A stretch of 37,753 bases of DNA from Deltaproteobacteria bacterium GWA2_54_12 (GCA_001795535.1 MGPK01000001.1:63470-101222); one strand, 5' to 3'; shown: positions 1-8,609, counted from the first letter of the stretch. Numbers and translations are program-made. Notes: generated by a model not told the origin, from the letters alone.

Positions 1-854
1 GTGATGCCTGCGACGGTGAGTATCCTCATCTGCTCTGCGAACAGCGCCAGCAGCCTGTTGTAGACGATAAGCCTTATGACCGGCAGCTTTATCTTGGCGT
101 AGTCGTAATGATAACGCACGCGCTTGTATTTAAGGAGAAAACGCGCGAGGATCGCTGTTCCCACCGGCAGGGCCAGGAGCAGATACCAGTAAGAGGTGCA
201 TATGTTGCTCGCGTGCAGGAGTATCCGTGTCGGCAGCGGGAGCGCGATGTTGTTCTGGGCGAACATCTCCATGACCTTCGGCAGGACATACATCAGCCAG
301 AAAAGGAGCGCCCCGAATGTGGATACTATGGCGAATACCGGGTACAGGAGCGCCCTTTTTATCGAGGCCACGAGGTTTTCAATCTTCTGCAGGTGCTCGG
401 CGACATCGAACAGGCTCTTTTCAAGGTTGCCGGTCTGCTCGCCGACCATGGTTATGCGTATGAAAATGTCAGGGAAGACCTTGCCGCAGGCCGCGGCTGC
501 TTCCGAGAAGCCCGCGCCGAGTTCGATCTTGCGGCGCATGCCGTTTATAGCCTCTTTGAAGTACCTGTTTTCGGTGGTGCTGGCAATGTCCGAAAAACAG
601 ACGAGTATCGACACTCCGGCCTTGAGCATGACGGCGAGGTTCTTGGAAAAGTCGATTATCTCGGAGCGCCTGACGCGCTTCGCGAATACGGCCCTCCGTA
701 TGGCGGAGAGGCGCTCGGAGGACTGCCTTACCTTGAGCACATACAGGCCGGAGGAGGCTATGCTGTCCGTTACCGCCGCGGCGTCAATGCCTTCGACGGA
801 ACCTCTGATCACGCCGCCGTCCTGGTTCACGGCTTTGTAGGTGAAGTGCGGCAT
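1..854 (-). CDS. mshG: MshG/PilC/GspF-family inner-membrane pilus platform protein (3' end outside window)
   Basis: This is the inner-membrane platform protein of a type IV pilus/type II secretion-like machine, which couples the assembly ATPase to pilin polymerisation. The minus strand reads openly from ATG at 854 to the window edge (about 284 residues). It begins MPHFTYKAVNQDG and contains the T2SSF pattern of a soluble helical domain (KNLAVMLKAGVSI, then ...VGEQTGNLEKSL) followed by a hydrophobic segment (ALLYPVFAIVSTFGALLF) and the start of the second helical repeat. The gene is cut by the window edge, so the last membrane segment is missing. Its ATG overlaps the stop of the upstream ATPase gene by one base (TAATG), which indicates translational coupling. 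The family assignment is firm; the MSHA subtype rests on the neighbouring genes. Confidence 0.9.
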   Translation of the reverse strand, partial: MPHFTYKAVNQDGGVIRGSVEGIDAAAVTDSIASSGLYVLKVRQSSERLSAIRRAVFAKRVRRSEIIDFSKNLAVMLKAGVSILVCFSDIASTTENRYFKEAINGMRRKIELGAGFSEAAAACGKVFPDIFIRITMVGEQTGNLEKSLFDVAEHLQKIENLVASIKRALLYPVFAIVSTFGALLFWLMYVLPKVMEMFAQNNIALPLPTRILLHASNICTSYWYLLLALPVGTAILARFLLKYKRVRYHYDYAKIKLPVIRLIVYNRLLALFAEQMRILTVAGI

Positions 855-2587
855 TATCCGACTACCCTCAGTACCTCTTCGAAAGTTATGATGCCTTCGA
901 AGACCTTTCTTATCCCGTTTTCCCTCATCGTCTTCATGCCGTGTTTTATCGCGGCTTCCCTGATAGAGTGCACGGACCCGCCGGAGTATATGAGCTCTTT
1001 TATCTCGTCGTTCACGACGAGTATCTCGCCTATGACGGTCCTTCCCAGGTACCCGGTCTGGTTGCAGACATTGCAGCCCTTTCCCTTGAATGTCGGAGTC
1101 CGTACGGCCCCGGAGGTTTTAAAGCCCACGGCGGACTGGCCCGGCTCATGCCAGCTCTTTGCCTGGGGCGCGGTTGTCTGAACGGCGCCAACGCCTTCAA
1201 AGCCCATGGCCTCAAGCTGCCCCGGCTCATAGACATGCTCTTGCTTGCAGTGCGGGCAAATCTTTCTTACGAGCCTTTGGGCTATTATCGCCAGGAGCGC
1301 GGAAGACAGAAGGAACCTGTCGACATCAAGGTCCAGGAGCCTCGGTATGGCTGTGGGGGCGTCGTTCGTGTGGATGGTGCTGAGCACGAGGTGGCCCGTT
1401 ATCGAGGCCCTTATCGCCATCCTGGCCGTCTCCTCGTCGCGTATCTCCCCGATGAGCATGGCGTCGGGGTCCTGCCTCATGAAGCTCTTTCCGGCGCGGG
1501 CGAAATCATAGCCGGTCTTCGCCGACACCTGCGTCTGCTTGATCATGCTGAGCTTGTACTCTACCGGGTCTTCGACCGTAAGCACATTGCGCTCGAGGAT
1601 ATTTATCTCCCTAATGGCGGAATAGAGCGTAGTCGTCTTGCCGCTCCCTGTCGGGCCCGCCACCAGTATCAGGCCGTGAGGCTTCGCGAACAGGCTCTTG
1701 AGCCTGCCCGTGTCGGTCCCGTCAAAGCCGAGGCTCGTCATGCTGATAAGCGGGCTTGACCCGCTCAATATCCTCATGACGATGTTCTCGCCGTGTATGG
1801 TCGGGATGACGGACAGCCTCATCTCGTAGACATTGTTCATAAGTGGGAAAGAGAATGAGCCGTCCTGGGGAAGGCGCTGCTCGGCGATGTCGAGGCTGGC
1901 GAGTATCTTGAGCCTCGAGGCTATGCCGTTCTGCAGGGATTTCGGGAGGCAGTAAGTGTGCTGGAGCACGCCGTCTATGCGGCAGAACACATGCATCGTT
2001 TCGTGCTCGGGCGTTATGTGTATGTCGGTAGCGTTCCTGCGAATGCCATCCATCAACAGGAGCTCCGTCATGGACGACACCGTATTTCCGGAAAGGGCCG
2101 AGCCGGATTTCACATCTTTTATGATGGCGGCGATGCGCAGGTGTATGGGGTGTTGCAGGAAAAAATACGCCCGTTCCATCATCTCGTAGAACGCCACCGT
2201 ATCAACCATGTAGACCTTGGGCGGCTTGCCGCCTATGTGCGACGCGGTGTCGATCGCGTGTATATTGGTAGGCTGCATGACCCCGATGCTCATGACGCCG
2301 TCCTTGAGGTCAAGCGGGATGAATTCCGCGTTCTCCGCCATGGTACGGGGGACCAGCTGCAGTACTTCCTCGGGGATCGCCCAGCGCCTGATGTCGATGA
2401 ACTCGATGCCGGCCTGTTCCGCAAGGGCCTGCGCCATTTCTATGGAGGAGACGAACCCGAGCTTTATGAGCGTGTCGCCGAGCAGGTTCCCGGTGATGGA
2501 CTGCTGCGCCATCGCGATGGAGAACTGCTCCTTGGTGAGCATGCCCTTTGATATAAGAAGTTCGCCCAATTTCATGGGTGCTGCCAT
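854..2587 (-). CDS. mshE: MshE/PilB/GspE-type pilus assembly ATPase
   Basis: Hexameric cytoplasmic ATPase (577 aa) that powers pilus extension. Residues 1-145 form the N-terminal MshEN/T2SSE_N domain, which binds c-di-GMP in some family members; binding is not shown here. The ATPase core has Walker A GPTGSGKTTT (311-320), an Asp box near VLTVEDPVEY (335-344), Walker B AMLIGEIRDEE (376-386) and a His box GHLVLSTIHTND (398-409). The zinc tetracysteine is C444/C447 and C505/C508. The two cysteine pairs are about 57 residues apart, wider than usual, because the loop holds an imperfect 26-residue duplication (about 454-479 and 480-505). The ATG follows an AAGGA ribosome site. The gene lies 27 nt after mshL and overlaps mshG by 1 nt. 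Confidence 0.93.
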   Translation of the reverse strand: MAAPMKLGELLISKGMLTKEQFSIAMAQQSITGNLLGDTLIKLGFVSSIEMAQALAEQAGIEFIDIRRWAIPEEVLQLVPRTMAENAEFIPLDLKDGVMSIGVMQPTNIHAIDTASHIGGKPPKVYMVDTVAFYEMMERAYFFLQHPIHLRIAAIIKDVKSGSALSGNTVSSMTELLLMDGIRRNATDIHITPEHETMHVFCRIDGVLQHTYCLPKSLQNGIASRLKILASLDIAEQRLPQDGSFSFPLMNNVYEMRLSVIPTIHGENIVMRILSGSSPLISMTSLGFDGTDTGRLKSLFAKPHGLILVAGPTGSGKTTTLYSAIREINILERNVLTVEDPVEYKLSMIKQTQVSAKTGYDFARAGKSFMRQDPDAMLIGEIRDEETARMAIRASITGHLVLSTIHTNDAPTAIPRLLDLDVDRFLLSSALLAIIAQRLVRKICPHCKQEHVYEPGQLEAMGFEGVGAVQTTAPQAKSWHEPGQSAVGFKTSGAVRTPTFKGKGCNVCNQTGYLGRTVIGEILVVNDEIKELIYSGGSVHSIREAAIKHGMKTMRENGIRKVFEGIITFEEVLRVVG

Positions 2588-2614
2588 AACTTTCCATCCT
2601 TGTGTTTGTCTGAA

Positions 2615-4159
2615 CTATATTTCCGGAGCTACAATCGGCTTCAGGATAATTATCAGCTCCGTTTTCTCCGTGACCTTGTCGCGGTTCCTGAACAGGTGGC
2701 CGATCAAAGGTATGCTGGAGAGCACCGGCACATTATTGTCGCGCACGCTGTCCTTGTTCTGTATAAGTCCGCCGATAACGACCATCTGCCCGTCCTTGAC
2801 CTGCACTGTGGTACTGAGCTCACGGAGGTCTATGGTAGGCAGAGATATCTCGACGGCGTTCGCCCCGCTTGCTCCTATGGATTTGTTGTCGAGCCTTACC
2901 AGGTCGGAGATAATAGGCGAGATGGTCATTGATATTTCGCCGTCCTCTTTGCTGTTGATGTACGGGACGATGCCGAAGACAAGCCCGGAAAGGACGCTGC
3001 TCGTCTCAACGGTAAAGGTCACGGTAGGCACCGAGGTCGCCGACCCCGTAGAGGTGGTTTCGACCTTGGAGATGTAGTCGGTCTTCCTGCCTACGCTCAG
3101 GTAGGCCGTCTGCCCGTTCATTATGTTGACCCTGGGGTTCGACAGCACATTGACATTGCCCTGCTGCTGGAGGGCCTTCAGCAGCGCGGTGAAGTCGCCG
3201 CCGGTAAGAGTGAAATTGAAATTCGGAAGGTTGTTGAGCGTGTTGGTGAACCCCGTTGTGCCGAAGCTCACGGAGCCTACCCCGTTCCAGTTGCCGCTCA
3301 GAAATGACCAGTCTATGCCGTATTTAAGGCTGTCCGAGAGCTGGACCTCGACGATTCTGGCCTCGACGAGTACCTGCCTCTTCAATATTTTTCTGACTGT
3401 CTTCAGGTAATTCTCGACGCGTTCGAGGTCCTTTTTCGGGGCTGTCACGACTATCGTGCCGGTCATCCGGTTAACGCTGAAAGTCGGCTCCGCGCCCTTG
3501 GCGGCTTCTTTGCCGAGCATGCTGGCAATCGCCTTTTCTATCGAGTCCCATAACTTGAACGAGTCCTTGTCCGACTGCACTTTCTGGACGACCGAGCCGC
3601 TTACGCCGGAAGAGCCGGTCTTCGCGGCGCCCAGCATGTCTCCGCCCACCTCAACCGAATATTCCTGAATGACGGAGGGCTGGCCGAACTCGAAAATCCT
3701 GGTATCCATCAGTTTGATCGAGATTAAGTTCCCCTCGATAGTGTAGAAATAATCGGCCGATGAGAGCACGGTTTCAAGCACGCTCTCAGCGCTCATGTTC
3801 TTGAGCGCTATCGTAACCGGCGTTTCAGGGTCTACGCCCTTTTCCATGATAACATTGAGAGACGCGGCCTCGGCTACCGTGTAGATGACATCGCGCAAAG
3901 GGGAATTTCTTGCCGATATGGATATTTTTTTGGTCTTCAGAGGGGAGATATCCTCGGATGCGGGCATAAACTCCCTTTTTTCCTGCCGGACGGCTGGCGG
4001 CGGGTTTTGGGGGGCGCGTCCTGCGACGGTATCCTGCGGCTCCATTGGGGCCGCTGGCTCTACGGCGTGTTTTGCCGGGATCGCCGCGGCGCACGAGCTT
4101 ATGGCAACAGCCGTCGCCACGGCCAGCGCGAATTTAGTCAGGCGTGGGAAATAACTCAT
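2615..4159 (-). CDS. mshL: MshL/PilQ/GspD-family secretin (outer-membrane pilus channel)
   Basis: Outer-membrane secretin of 514 aa that forms the gated channel for the pilus. The N-terminus is a signal peptide ending in ISSC (C23), which fits a lipobox, so the protein may be a lipoprotein. A secretin N-terminal (STN-like) region about residues 75-140 precedes a short N-domain (PTFSVNRMTGTIVVTAP, about 225-245). The secretin core begins with the signature QVLVEARIVEV (about 268) and ends with GQMVVIGGLIQ and the VPVLSSIPLIGHLF motif. This short form lacks the extra N-domains of long PilQ/GspD proteins and resembles MSHA-type MshL. The start has a GGAGGG ribosome site, and the gene overlaps the upstream mshK-like gene by 4 nt. 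Confidence 0.92.
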   Translation of the reverse strand: MSYFPRLTKFALAVATAVAISSCAAAIPAKHAVEPAAPMEPQDTVAGRAPQNPPPAVRQEKREFMPASEDISPLKTKKISISARNSPLRDVIYTVAEAASLNVIMEKGVDPETPVTIALKNMSAESVLETVLSSADYFYTIEGNLISIKLMDTRIFEFGQPSVIQEYSVEVGGDMLGAAKTGSSGVSGSVVQKVQSDKDSFKLWDSIEKAIASMLGKEAAKGAEPTFSVNRMTGTIVVTAPKKDLERVENYLKTVRKILKRQVLVEARIVEVQLSDSLKYGIDWSFLSGNWNGVGSVSFGTTGFTNTLNNLPNFNFTLTGGDFTALLKALQQQGNVNVLSNPRVNIMNGQTAYLSVGRKTDYISKVETTSTGSATSVPTVTFTVETSSVLSGLVFGIVPYINSKEDGEISMTISPIISDLVRLDNKSIGASGANAVEISLPTIDLRELSTTVQVKDGQMVVIGGLIQNKDSVRDNNVPVLSSIPLIGHLFRNRDKVTEKTELIIILKPIVAPEI

Positions 4160-4623
4160 TTAGAACCCTCCAGATATACAGGCACGGATTGTCTGTTGAT
4201 CATCAATACCCTGTTATTTTCAATTCGTTTGACCCGCATGCCCCTTATGGAATCTCCTTCGCGCATCAACCTGTCGTTTATCACGGCCATATTGCCTCCG
4301 GCGTTCAGGACAGTGAGGGTAACGCGGAGCTGGCCGTCATCCGCCTGGCCGCTGGCTTCGTCCTGCTCTGAGCGCACGGGTGAGCCTGAATTTTCGTCCA
4401 CCGCCAGAAAAGGGTTGAACTTCGCGATTTTCATTGAGACGGCGTGGCGCGCTCGTTCGATTATTCCGGTATTTTCCTGGCCGGAGCTTGAGTACTCCAG
4501 CACCGTTAACTCGTTCGGCTTAAGGACCATCTTCTCGAAGCTGACGGATTTCCCGGTGACGGCCGCCAAAGGGATGAGCGCGAACGGGGCAGCTACTATT
4601 ATCTTGAAGATCCTGCCCGTCAT
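4156..4623 (-). CDS. MshK/PilP-like pilus assembly protein
   Basis: Periplasmic protein of 155 aa with an N-terminal signal/anchor segment (FKIIVAAPFALIPLAAV) and a C-terminal domain typical of MshK/PilP/GspC linkers: LRVTLTVLNAGGNMAVINDRLMREGDSIRGMRV breaks down into a small beta domain with the AVINDRLMREGD motif. In the family this protein links the inner-membrane platform to the secretin. The position between the PilO-like gene and the secretin gene, with 4-nt overlaps on both sides, supports this role. Sequence similarity alone is weak, so the name rests largely on synteny with mshI-J-K-L-E-G. Confidence 0.72.
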   Translation of the reverse strand: MTGRIFKIIVAAPFALIPLAAVTGKSVSFEKMVLKPNELTVLEYSSSGQENTGIIERARHAVSMKIAKFNPFLAVDENSGSPVRSEQDEASGQADDGQLRVTLTVLNAGGNMAVINDRLMREGDSIRGMRVKRIENNRVLMINRQSVPVYLEGSK

Positions 4624-5183
4624 AATGTTTTCTCCGCCCCGGAGGGGCTTGTAATCTTTCCTGAAGGCATGGTCAGGACGCCTTCGATCTTGTACCTCGC
4701 TGAGCTGTACGAACCCTCAAGCCTTCTTATGTCGATATTCCTGAACTCGAAGTAAGGCACCGTGGATGATCGCAAGGCCGCTATCCCTTTTACGCCTTCT
4801 TCAAAGCTGGCGGTATCGAACTCAACGATGAGGGGGAGGCTCAGGATGGCGTCAGATTCACTGAATTCATCGAGGGCGATTGAGGCCCCCTTTATGCCGG
4901 TTTTGAGCTTTTCGACTGAAAGGAGCATCATCTCCCTGGAGCTGCTGGAATCATATCCGGCCGGGAGGGCCCTCAGTACCTGTATCTGCCTGTCTTTGAT
5001 TTTTTCCGTTTCATCGGCCATGCTTTGCGCGTTGGCGCGTATGGATGAGACGCCCGAGCGGATCTCGATGACGCTTGCCCTGTAGTTCTCGATAAGCAGA
5101 TACGCGCACAGCGCGAGCGAAAAGATGATGCCGGCCGCGAGGTGGCACTTTGCCATTCTGGAAAGTTTGACGGAGACGGTCAT
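4620..5183 (-). CDS. MshJ/PilO-like inner-membrane pilus assembly protein
   Basis: Bitopic inner-membrane protein of 187 aa: a short cytoplasmic start, one membrane helix (HLAAGIIFSLALCAYLLI, about residues 13-30), a helical coiled region (about 35-100) and a small C-terminal alpha/beta domain with repeated SLPLIVEFDTASFEEGV-like structure, as in PilO/GspM/MshJ. PilO-type proteins pair with PilN-type proteins to form the alignment complex between the cytoplasmic ATPase and the secretin. The ATG overlaps the stop of the upstream mshI-like gene by 4 nt (ATGA). The family is recognised mainly from size, topology and gene order. Confidence 0.7.
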   Translation of the reverse strand: MTVSVKLSRMAKCHLAAGIIFSLALCAYLLIENYRASVIEIRSGVSSIRANAQSMADETEKIKDRQIQVLRALPAGYDSSSSREMMLLSVEKLKTGIKGASIALDEFSESDAILSLPLIVEFDTASFEEGVKGIAALRSSTVPYFEFRNIDIRRLEGSYSSARYKIEGVLTMPSGKITSPSGAEKTL

Positions 5184-6511
5184 CTGCAGTCCACCTCCAG
5201 CAGAAAGTTCCTGTCCTTGATCATGAGGCGCTGCTCGACGATCTGCGCGCTGTTTATCTTTTTGAACGAGTCCGCGAATTTTTCGAAGTACGACTGCGTG
5301 GACGCGTAAGAATTCGAGCGTACGCTGCCTTCGAGCCGGAGCCTGAGCGCGCCGTCAGACGGGGTTATGTTTATGAGGCTGAAAGTTATCCTTTCCGTGT
5401 CCAATCTGGAAAGCGCGGCCATAACCACTGCCGGGTCAGGCGCCGCCGCGGCCCGGTTAATGGTGTCTATGAACGGGACATACCGCTCAAACTCCGTTTT
5501 TCGCGCCTCGTGGGAAGAAACGACCGCGTCAATGTCCGGAAGCGTAGCGAGCGAGGCCTGAAGCCCCTGTTTCGCCGCCCCCGCGTCCCTGAGCGCCGAG
5601 TATGACATGACCGCCAGAAAGGCCGCCATGGCGGCAAATGTGATTGAAGAGTATTTAAGGAGTCTGGTCTTGAGCTTGTCCGCTCTGTACGGGGCCGGGC
5701 TTATGTCGAAGGCCGCCCCTGGCCCAAGGGCCAGAACCGGCGCGCTAAAGTCCGCGAGGGCTTCCCGGGCCATGATCGACGCTATAGCGGGCCTGAAGCA
5801 GGCCGTATGCATGCCCCGTACGGCGGCTGCGGAGTCGTCCTGCCCGAGCCTGCCCGCGAACATTACCAGCGACGGCATGACCCTGAGGCTCTGTCTGCAG
5901 TAGTTCACCGTCATGTCGAGGTTCTGGATGTCGAACGAGTTAAGCTCAGGGGAGCTTGAGAGGACTTCCCTCGTGAACTGCAGCGTGCCGTCTTTCACGA
6001 GCGAGAATACCTTTTTGTTCCCTGATGCCGACACGCACAGGACATCTTCGTCCTTGAGGGCCATGGCGCGGGACAGGACAAAGACATCCGGGTATAGCGC
6101 CTTGACCGTCTTGTTTCTGGACGCGAACCGTTCGATGATGGCGCGCGATTCGTCGTTTTTTACCGCGAAGACAAAAACATCGGTCCTTTTCCCCTGGTCA
6201 GTGGCCCTGGTGCCAATGACGGTGTGTATGAAGGAAAAATCTCTGAAACCGGACTTCTTGCGCACTTCGATCTCGATTATTTTGCGCAGAAGCCTCTTTT
6301 TTACTGCCGGTACGCTTATGACATCCTGGAAAGGGTCGCTGAAGTGGTTGACGATTGTGAATTCGGAGGCCCGTTCCCTGGAAAGAAAATCTTCGAGCTT
6401 CTCAACCGGGATGACAAGGGCGTCCTTCACGGTAACGACGCCGCTTACGGCGGCCCCGTACACTATCCTTGCGGACTGCCCTTCAAGGCTTATGACTATC
6501 GATGCGCTCAT
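5180..6511 (-). CDS. MshI-like PilM-PilN fusion (actin-fold domain plus bitopic periplasmic domain)
   Basis: Protein of 443 aa. Residues 1 to about 275 resemble the actin-like PilM/GspL cytoplasmic domain (IVISLEGQSARIVYGA at the start, with later strands such as DVLCVSASGNKKVFSLV). One membrane helix lies at about 291-310 (SSITFAAMAAFLAVMSYSAL). The periplasmic C-terminus ends in a PilN-like ferredoxin-fold domain (LRLRLEGSVRSNSYASTQSYFEKF). MshI and GspL combine the PilM and PilN roles in one chain in the same way. The ATG at 6511 has a GGAG site 6 nt upstream. It is the first gene of the overlapping I-J-K-L-E-G run, 44 nt after the large prepilin. Confidence 0.75.
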   Translation of the reverse strand: MSASIVISLEGQSARIVYGAAVSGVVTVKDALVIPVEKLEDFLSRERASEFTIVNHFSDPFQDVISVPAVKKRLLRKIIEIEVRKKSGFRDFSFIHTVIGTRATDQGKRTDVFVFAVKNDESRAIIERFASRNKTVKALYPDVFVLSRAMALKDEDVLCVSASGNKKVFSLVKDGTLQFTREVLSSSPELNSFDIQNLDMTVNYCRQSLRVMPSLVMFAGRLGQDDSAAAVRGMHTACFRPAIASIMAREALADFSAPVLALGPGAAFDISPAPYRADKLKTRLLKYSSITFAAMAAFLAVMSYSALRDAGAAKQGLQASLATLPDIDAVVSSHEARKTEFERYVPFIDTINRAAAAPDPAVVMAALSRLDTERITFSLINITPSDGALRLRLEGSVRSNSYASTQSYFEKFADSFKKINSAQIVEQRLMIKDRNFLLEVDCR

Positions 6512-6555
6512 TCATGCTCCAAAAGACATGGCTCTTACCCGCTGTCCGTTCACTG

Positions 6556-7494
6556 TCACGGGTTTACGGTTATTACAAAAGATCTCTGGGTCACATTGTC
6601 ATTTGACCCGGCGCTGTCGTTGTTGTCCCTGGTGAAGATTACGAGGTTATAGGTACCGGGCGTAGTTGGTGTTCCTGAAAGCGCGAGCGTGTCGGCCTGG
6701 CCCCAGGAAGCCTCGGCCAGAGTAAGACAGTTGACGCTTGCGGTGGCAGGCAAAGCCGCGAGCCCTGCCGGGATGGTTCCCTGTACGCACCACCTGTACC
6801 TGCCGCCTGCCGTGAACGGCACTCCCGCGTCAGGGTAGACGGTTGCCGAGTACGCGCTGGCGGCAAGCGCCGAAGGCAGGTCTGTGTTGACCAGCCTGAG
6901 CTGCGTGCCGACGCAGCCGGATCTTATCCTGAGCTCGTTGAGCGTGAGCCAGCCCACGACATCGTCGTAAGGCTCCGGCCTTGACAAGTCGGCAGCGTAG
7001 TCGTCGATGGCGGCAAGGTCGGTGATATAGACATTAACCGTACCGGCAGCTGTTGCCGTTTGTATGTTGCGGTTCTCGGCGGCTGCTGCGACGACCATAG
7101 CGACATCGGTAATGGTGGAGGTCGGAGCTGCGCACGCGGAGTCAGGGCATTTCAATACCGTCATGCCAGTGCTCTTGCGCCCGCATATCCCGCCGTTAGC
7201 GGATGTTATGAGGTTGGCGTCCGGGATGTAGTATAGCGCGTTGGACCAGGCGTCCCGAGGGTTCCTCACGGCTGACGGAAACTCCGCCGTGGTCGGGAGC
7301 CTGTTGTTAGTGGTCGCGTACCCGATTGCCGAAGTAAGGGCCGCGTTCACGGTCTCTTTGGTCTCGGTGTACTTGGCCGTCTTCAACAGCGGGCCCATCA
7401 AGCCCATGCCCAGGGAGACCAGTATCCCCACGAGCACGAGCACCATAGCCATCTCTACGAGGGAGAAGCCTTTTTCTGTATGCTTGAAGCGCAT
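6556..7494 (-). CDS. Large type IV prepilin-like protein with C-terminal Ig-like segment
   Basis: Prepilin-type protein of 312 aa. A short basic leader ends at KG, followed by FSLVEMAMVLVLVGILVSLGMG: the prepilin peptidase site G|F with E at +5 and the hydrophobic helix that packs in the pilus core. The rest is a large globular domain with paired cysteines. The last 70-80 residues (TLALSGTPTTPGTYNLVIFTRDN...) look like a putative Ig/cadherin-like repeat of the He_PIG type, unusual in a pilin and suggestive of a tip or minor adhesive pilin. The chosen ATG gives leader MRFKHTEKG; an upstream in-frame TTG (7500) is less likely. No clear ribosome site is seen. A TATAAT lies just upstream. Confidence 0.85.
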   Translation of the reverse strand: MRFKHTEKGFSLVEMAMVLVLVGILVSLGMGLMGPLLKTAKYTETKETVNAALTSAIGYATTNNRLPTTAEFPSAVRNPRDAWSNALYYIPDANLITSANGGICGRKSTGMTVLKCPDSACAAPTSTITDVAMVVAAAAENRNIQTATAAGTVNVYITDLAAIDDYAADLSRPEPYDDVVGWLTLNELRIRSGCVGTQLRLVNTDLPSALAASAYSATVYPDAGVPFTAGGRYRWCVQGTIPAGLAALPATASVNCLTLAEASWGQADTLALSGTPTTPGTYNLVIFTRDNNDSAGSNDNVTQRSFVITVNP

Positions 7495-7512
7495 TGGCAA
7501 GAGTTTTTTCGT

Positions 7513-7518
7513 ATTATA
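7513..7518 (-). promoter_or_regulatory. -10-like TATAAT upstream of the large prepilin
   Basis: A perfect TATAAT on the minus strand lies about 20 nt upstream of the ATG at 7494. The expected -35 position is GC-rich with no TTGACA-like hexamer, and a small GCCC/GGGC dyad lies there instead. If it is active, the promoter would need an activator or another sigma factor. Confidence 0.4.
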
Positions 7519-7598
7519 TTATTTCGCCCGAAATGGGCGCGAGAGTTCTTTGACGCCTTTTGATTCTATCAAACCAGCCGGGAAAATTCACCTGCTGG

Positions 7599-7760
7599 TT
7601 ATTTTCCTGACAGGTACGCGACCAGCATCCCGCCGCCAGCTATGCTCAGCACGATGCCCGTGAGGGCCATGCCCACGGCCTTCTGGTAATCATCCGGGGA
7701 CGCCATGAGCAAAAGGCCGTACCCCGTGAGGATGAACAGTATCGAAAAGATCAGCAGCAT
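7599..7760 (-). CDS. Possible small two-helix membrane protein between the pilin genes
   Basis: A 53-codon frame on the minus strand starts at ATG 7760 (MLLIFSILFILTGYG) and ends at TAA 7599. It has two hydrophobic helices separated by a polar turn (MASPDDYQKAVG) and ends AYLSGK. The same frame stays open upstream and reads a plausible basic N-terminus (RQQAWQDRRQS) without a standard start codon. A well-placed ribosome site and ATG (7801) lie in another frame, so either the gene starts at 7760 without a good ribosome site or a small indel has disturbed it. No function is recognised. Its place inside the pilus locus suggests a minor assembly or anchoring role (inference). Confidence 0.4.
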   Translation of the reverse strand: MLLIFSILFILTGYGLLLMASPDDYQKAVGMALTGIVLSIAGGGMLVAYLSGK

Positions 7761-7820
7761 CGACTGCCGCCGGTCTTGCCATGCCTGTTGCCGCGAGACA
7801 TAAATGCTCCCTGGCGGGTT

Positions 7821-7850
7821 AAACGAAAAGGGGAGGCCGTCGGCCTCCCC
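7821..7850 (-). terminator. Rho-independent terminator after the first prepilin gene
   Basis: On the minus strand a perfect 10-bp stem GGGGAGGCCG / CGGCCTCCCC with a one-base centre is followed by TTTTCGTTT. It lies 37 nt after the stop of the 7888-8538 prepilin and separates that gene from the rest of the pilus locus. Confidence 0.85.
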
Positions 7851-7887
7851 CCCTCGCTGGTAAACATTCTACGCTCCGCAACCGGTG

Positions 7888-8538
7888 TTAGTTCGGCCTC
7901 TTGTCATAGAAGTACGCGACATCAACGACCGTCTGCTCGGTGGTGCAGGCTGTCCATGCGTTAGTCGCGAGCGTTACGGCTGTCGCGCCGGTCGCTATCC
8001 TGACGCTCCCGAGGCCCGCGTCGAGCGTGCCGTCTATGTTGGAGTCCACGGCCTTGGCCGCATAGCAGGGTATGTCGGTAAGGACGACGACATTATAAGC
8101 TACGCCGCCTGTGGTATAGTTCGCGAGATACTTGGCTCCGCCAAAGGAGTTCTTGGCGAGGTCCCTCGGTGCGGCTGACGACTGGAGCTGCGCCTGGATA
8201 AGCTCGTTCCACTGCTGGTTGGCGTTGGCTGCCCCGGTAGAAGGAGGGTAGCAGAAGGCCGGGGCAGCGGTGGCCGCGAAAGCAGTTGAAGCGGAGTTGA
8301 GAGTCGCATAGTTGACATCTCCGTCGCTGTCGCAGTCGCCGGGAAGCCTGCCGTACCTGTCCATGAACAGGTGGGCCATGGCCGAGAGGCCCTGGGCGTC
8401 GGTAAGCGCGCGTTTTGCCTTCGCGTTATTGATGAGGTCCTGACCCTTGAGCACGGCGCCGAGTATCAAACCTATAACTACAAGGACGATGGCAAGCTCG
8501 ATGAGCGTGAAGCCTTTTTGATTTCGGATAAAGCGCAT
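7888..8538 (-). CDS. Type IV prepilin (likely a major or abundant pilin)
   Basis: Prepilin of 216 aa: leader MRFIRNQKG, then the class III signature FTLIELAIVLVVIGLILGAVL with cleavage at G|F and E at +5. The globular part has a motif (YGRLPGDCDSDGD) common in type II pseudopilin/MSHA-like pilins and several cysteines in the C-terminal half that could form a disulfide loop. The chosen ATG has a strong AGGGGG ribosome site 8-9 nt upstream; a TTG 21 nt further upstream is in frame but overlaps that site. Own promoter and strong terminator suggest independent, high expression compared with the assembly genes downstream, as expected for a structural pilin. Confidence 0.9.
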   Translation of the reverse strand: MRFIRNQKGFTLIELAIVLVVIGLILGAVLKGQDLINNAKAKRALTDAQGLSAMAHLFMDRYGRLPGDCDSDGDVNYATLNSASTAFAATAAPAFCYPPSTGAANANQQWNELIQAQLQSSAAPRDLAKNSFGGAKYLANYTTGGVAYNVVVLTDIPCYAAKAVDSNIDGTLDAGLGSVRIATGATAVTLATNAWTACTTEQTVVDVAYFYDKRPN

Positions 8539-8609
8539 AGTAAAGTTCCCCCTGGACAAGATTATTGTTTCTAAATTACTATCGGAGTAAACCCTTAAAA
8601 CTTAAGTAC

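Noticed and set aside
108-1181. Long plus-strand frame at the left end
   Set aside because: It is the complement of the mshG and mshE genes, which carry clear family motifs on the minus strand.
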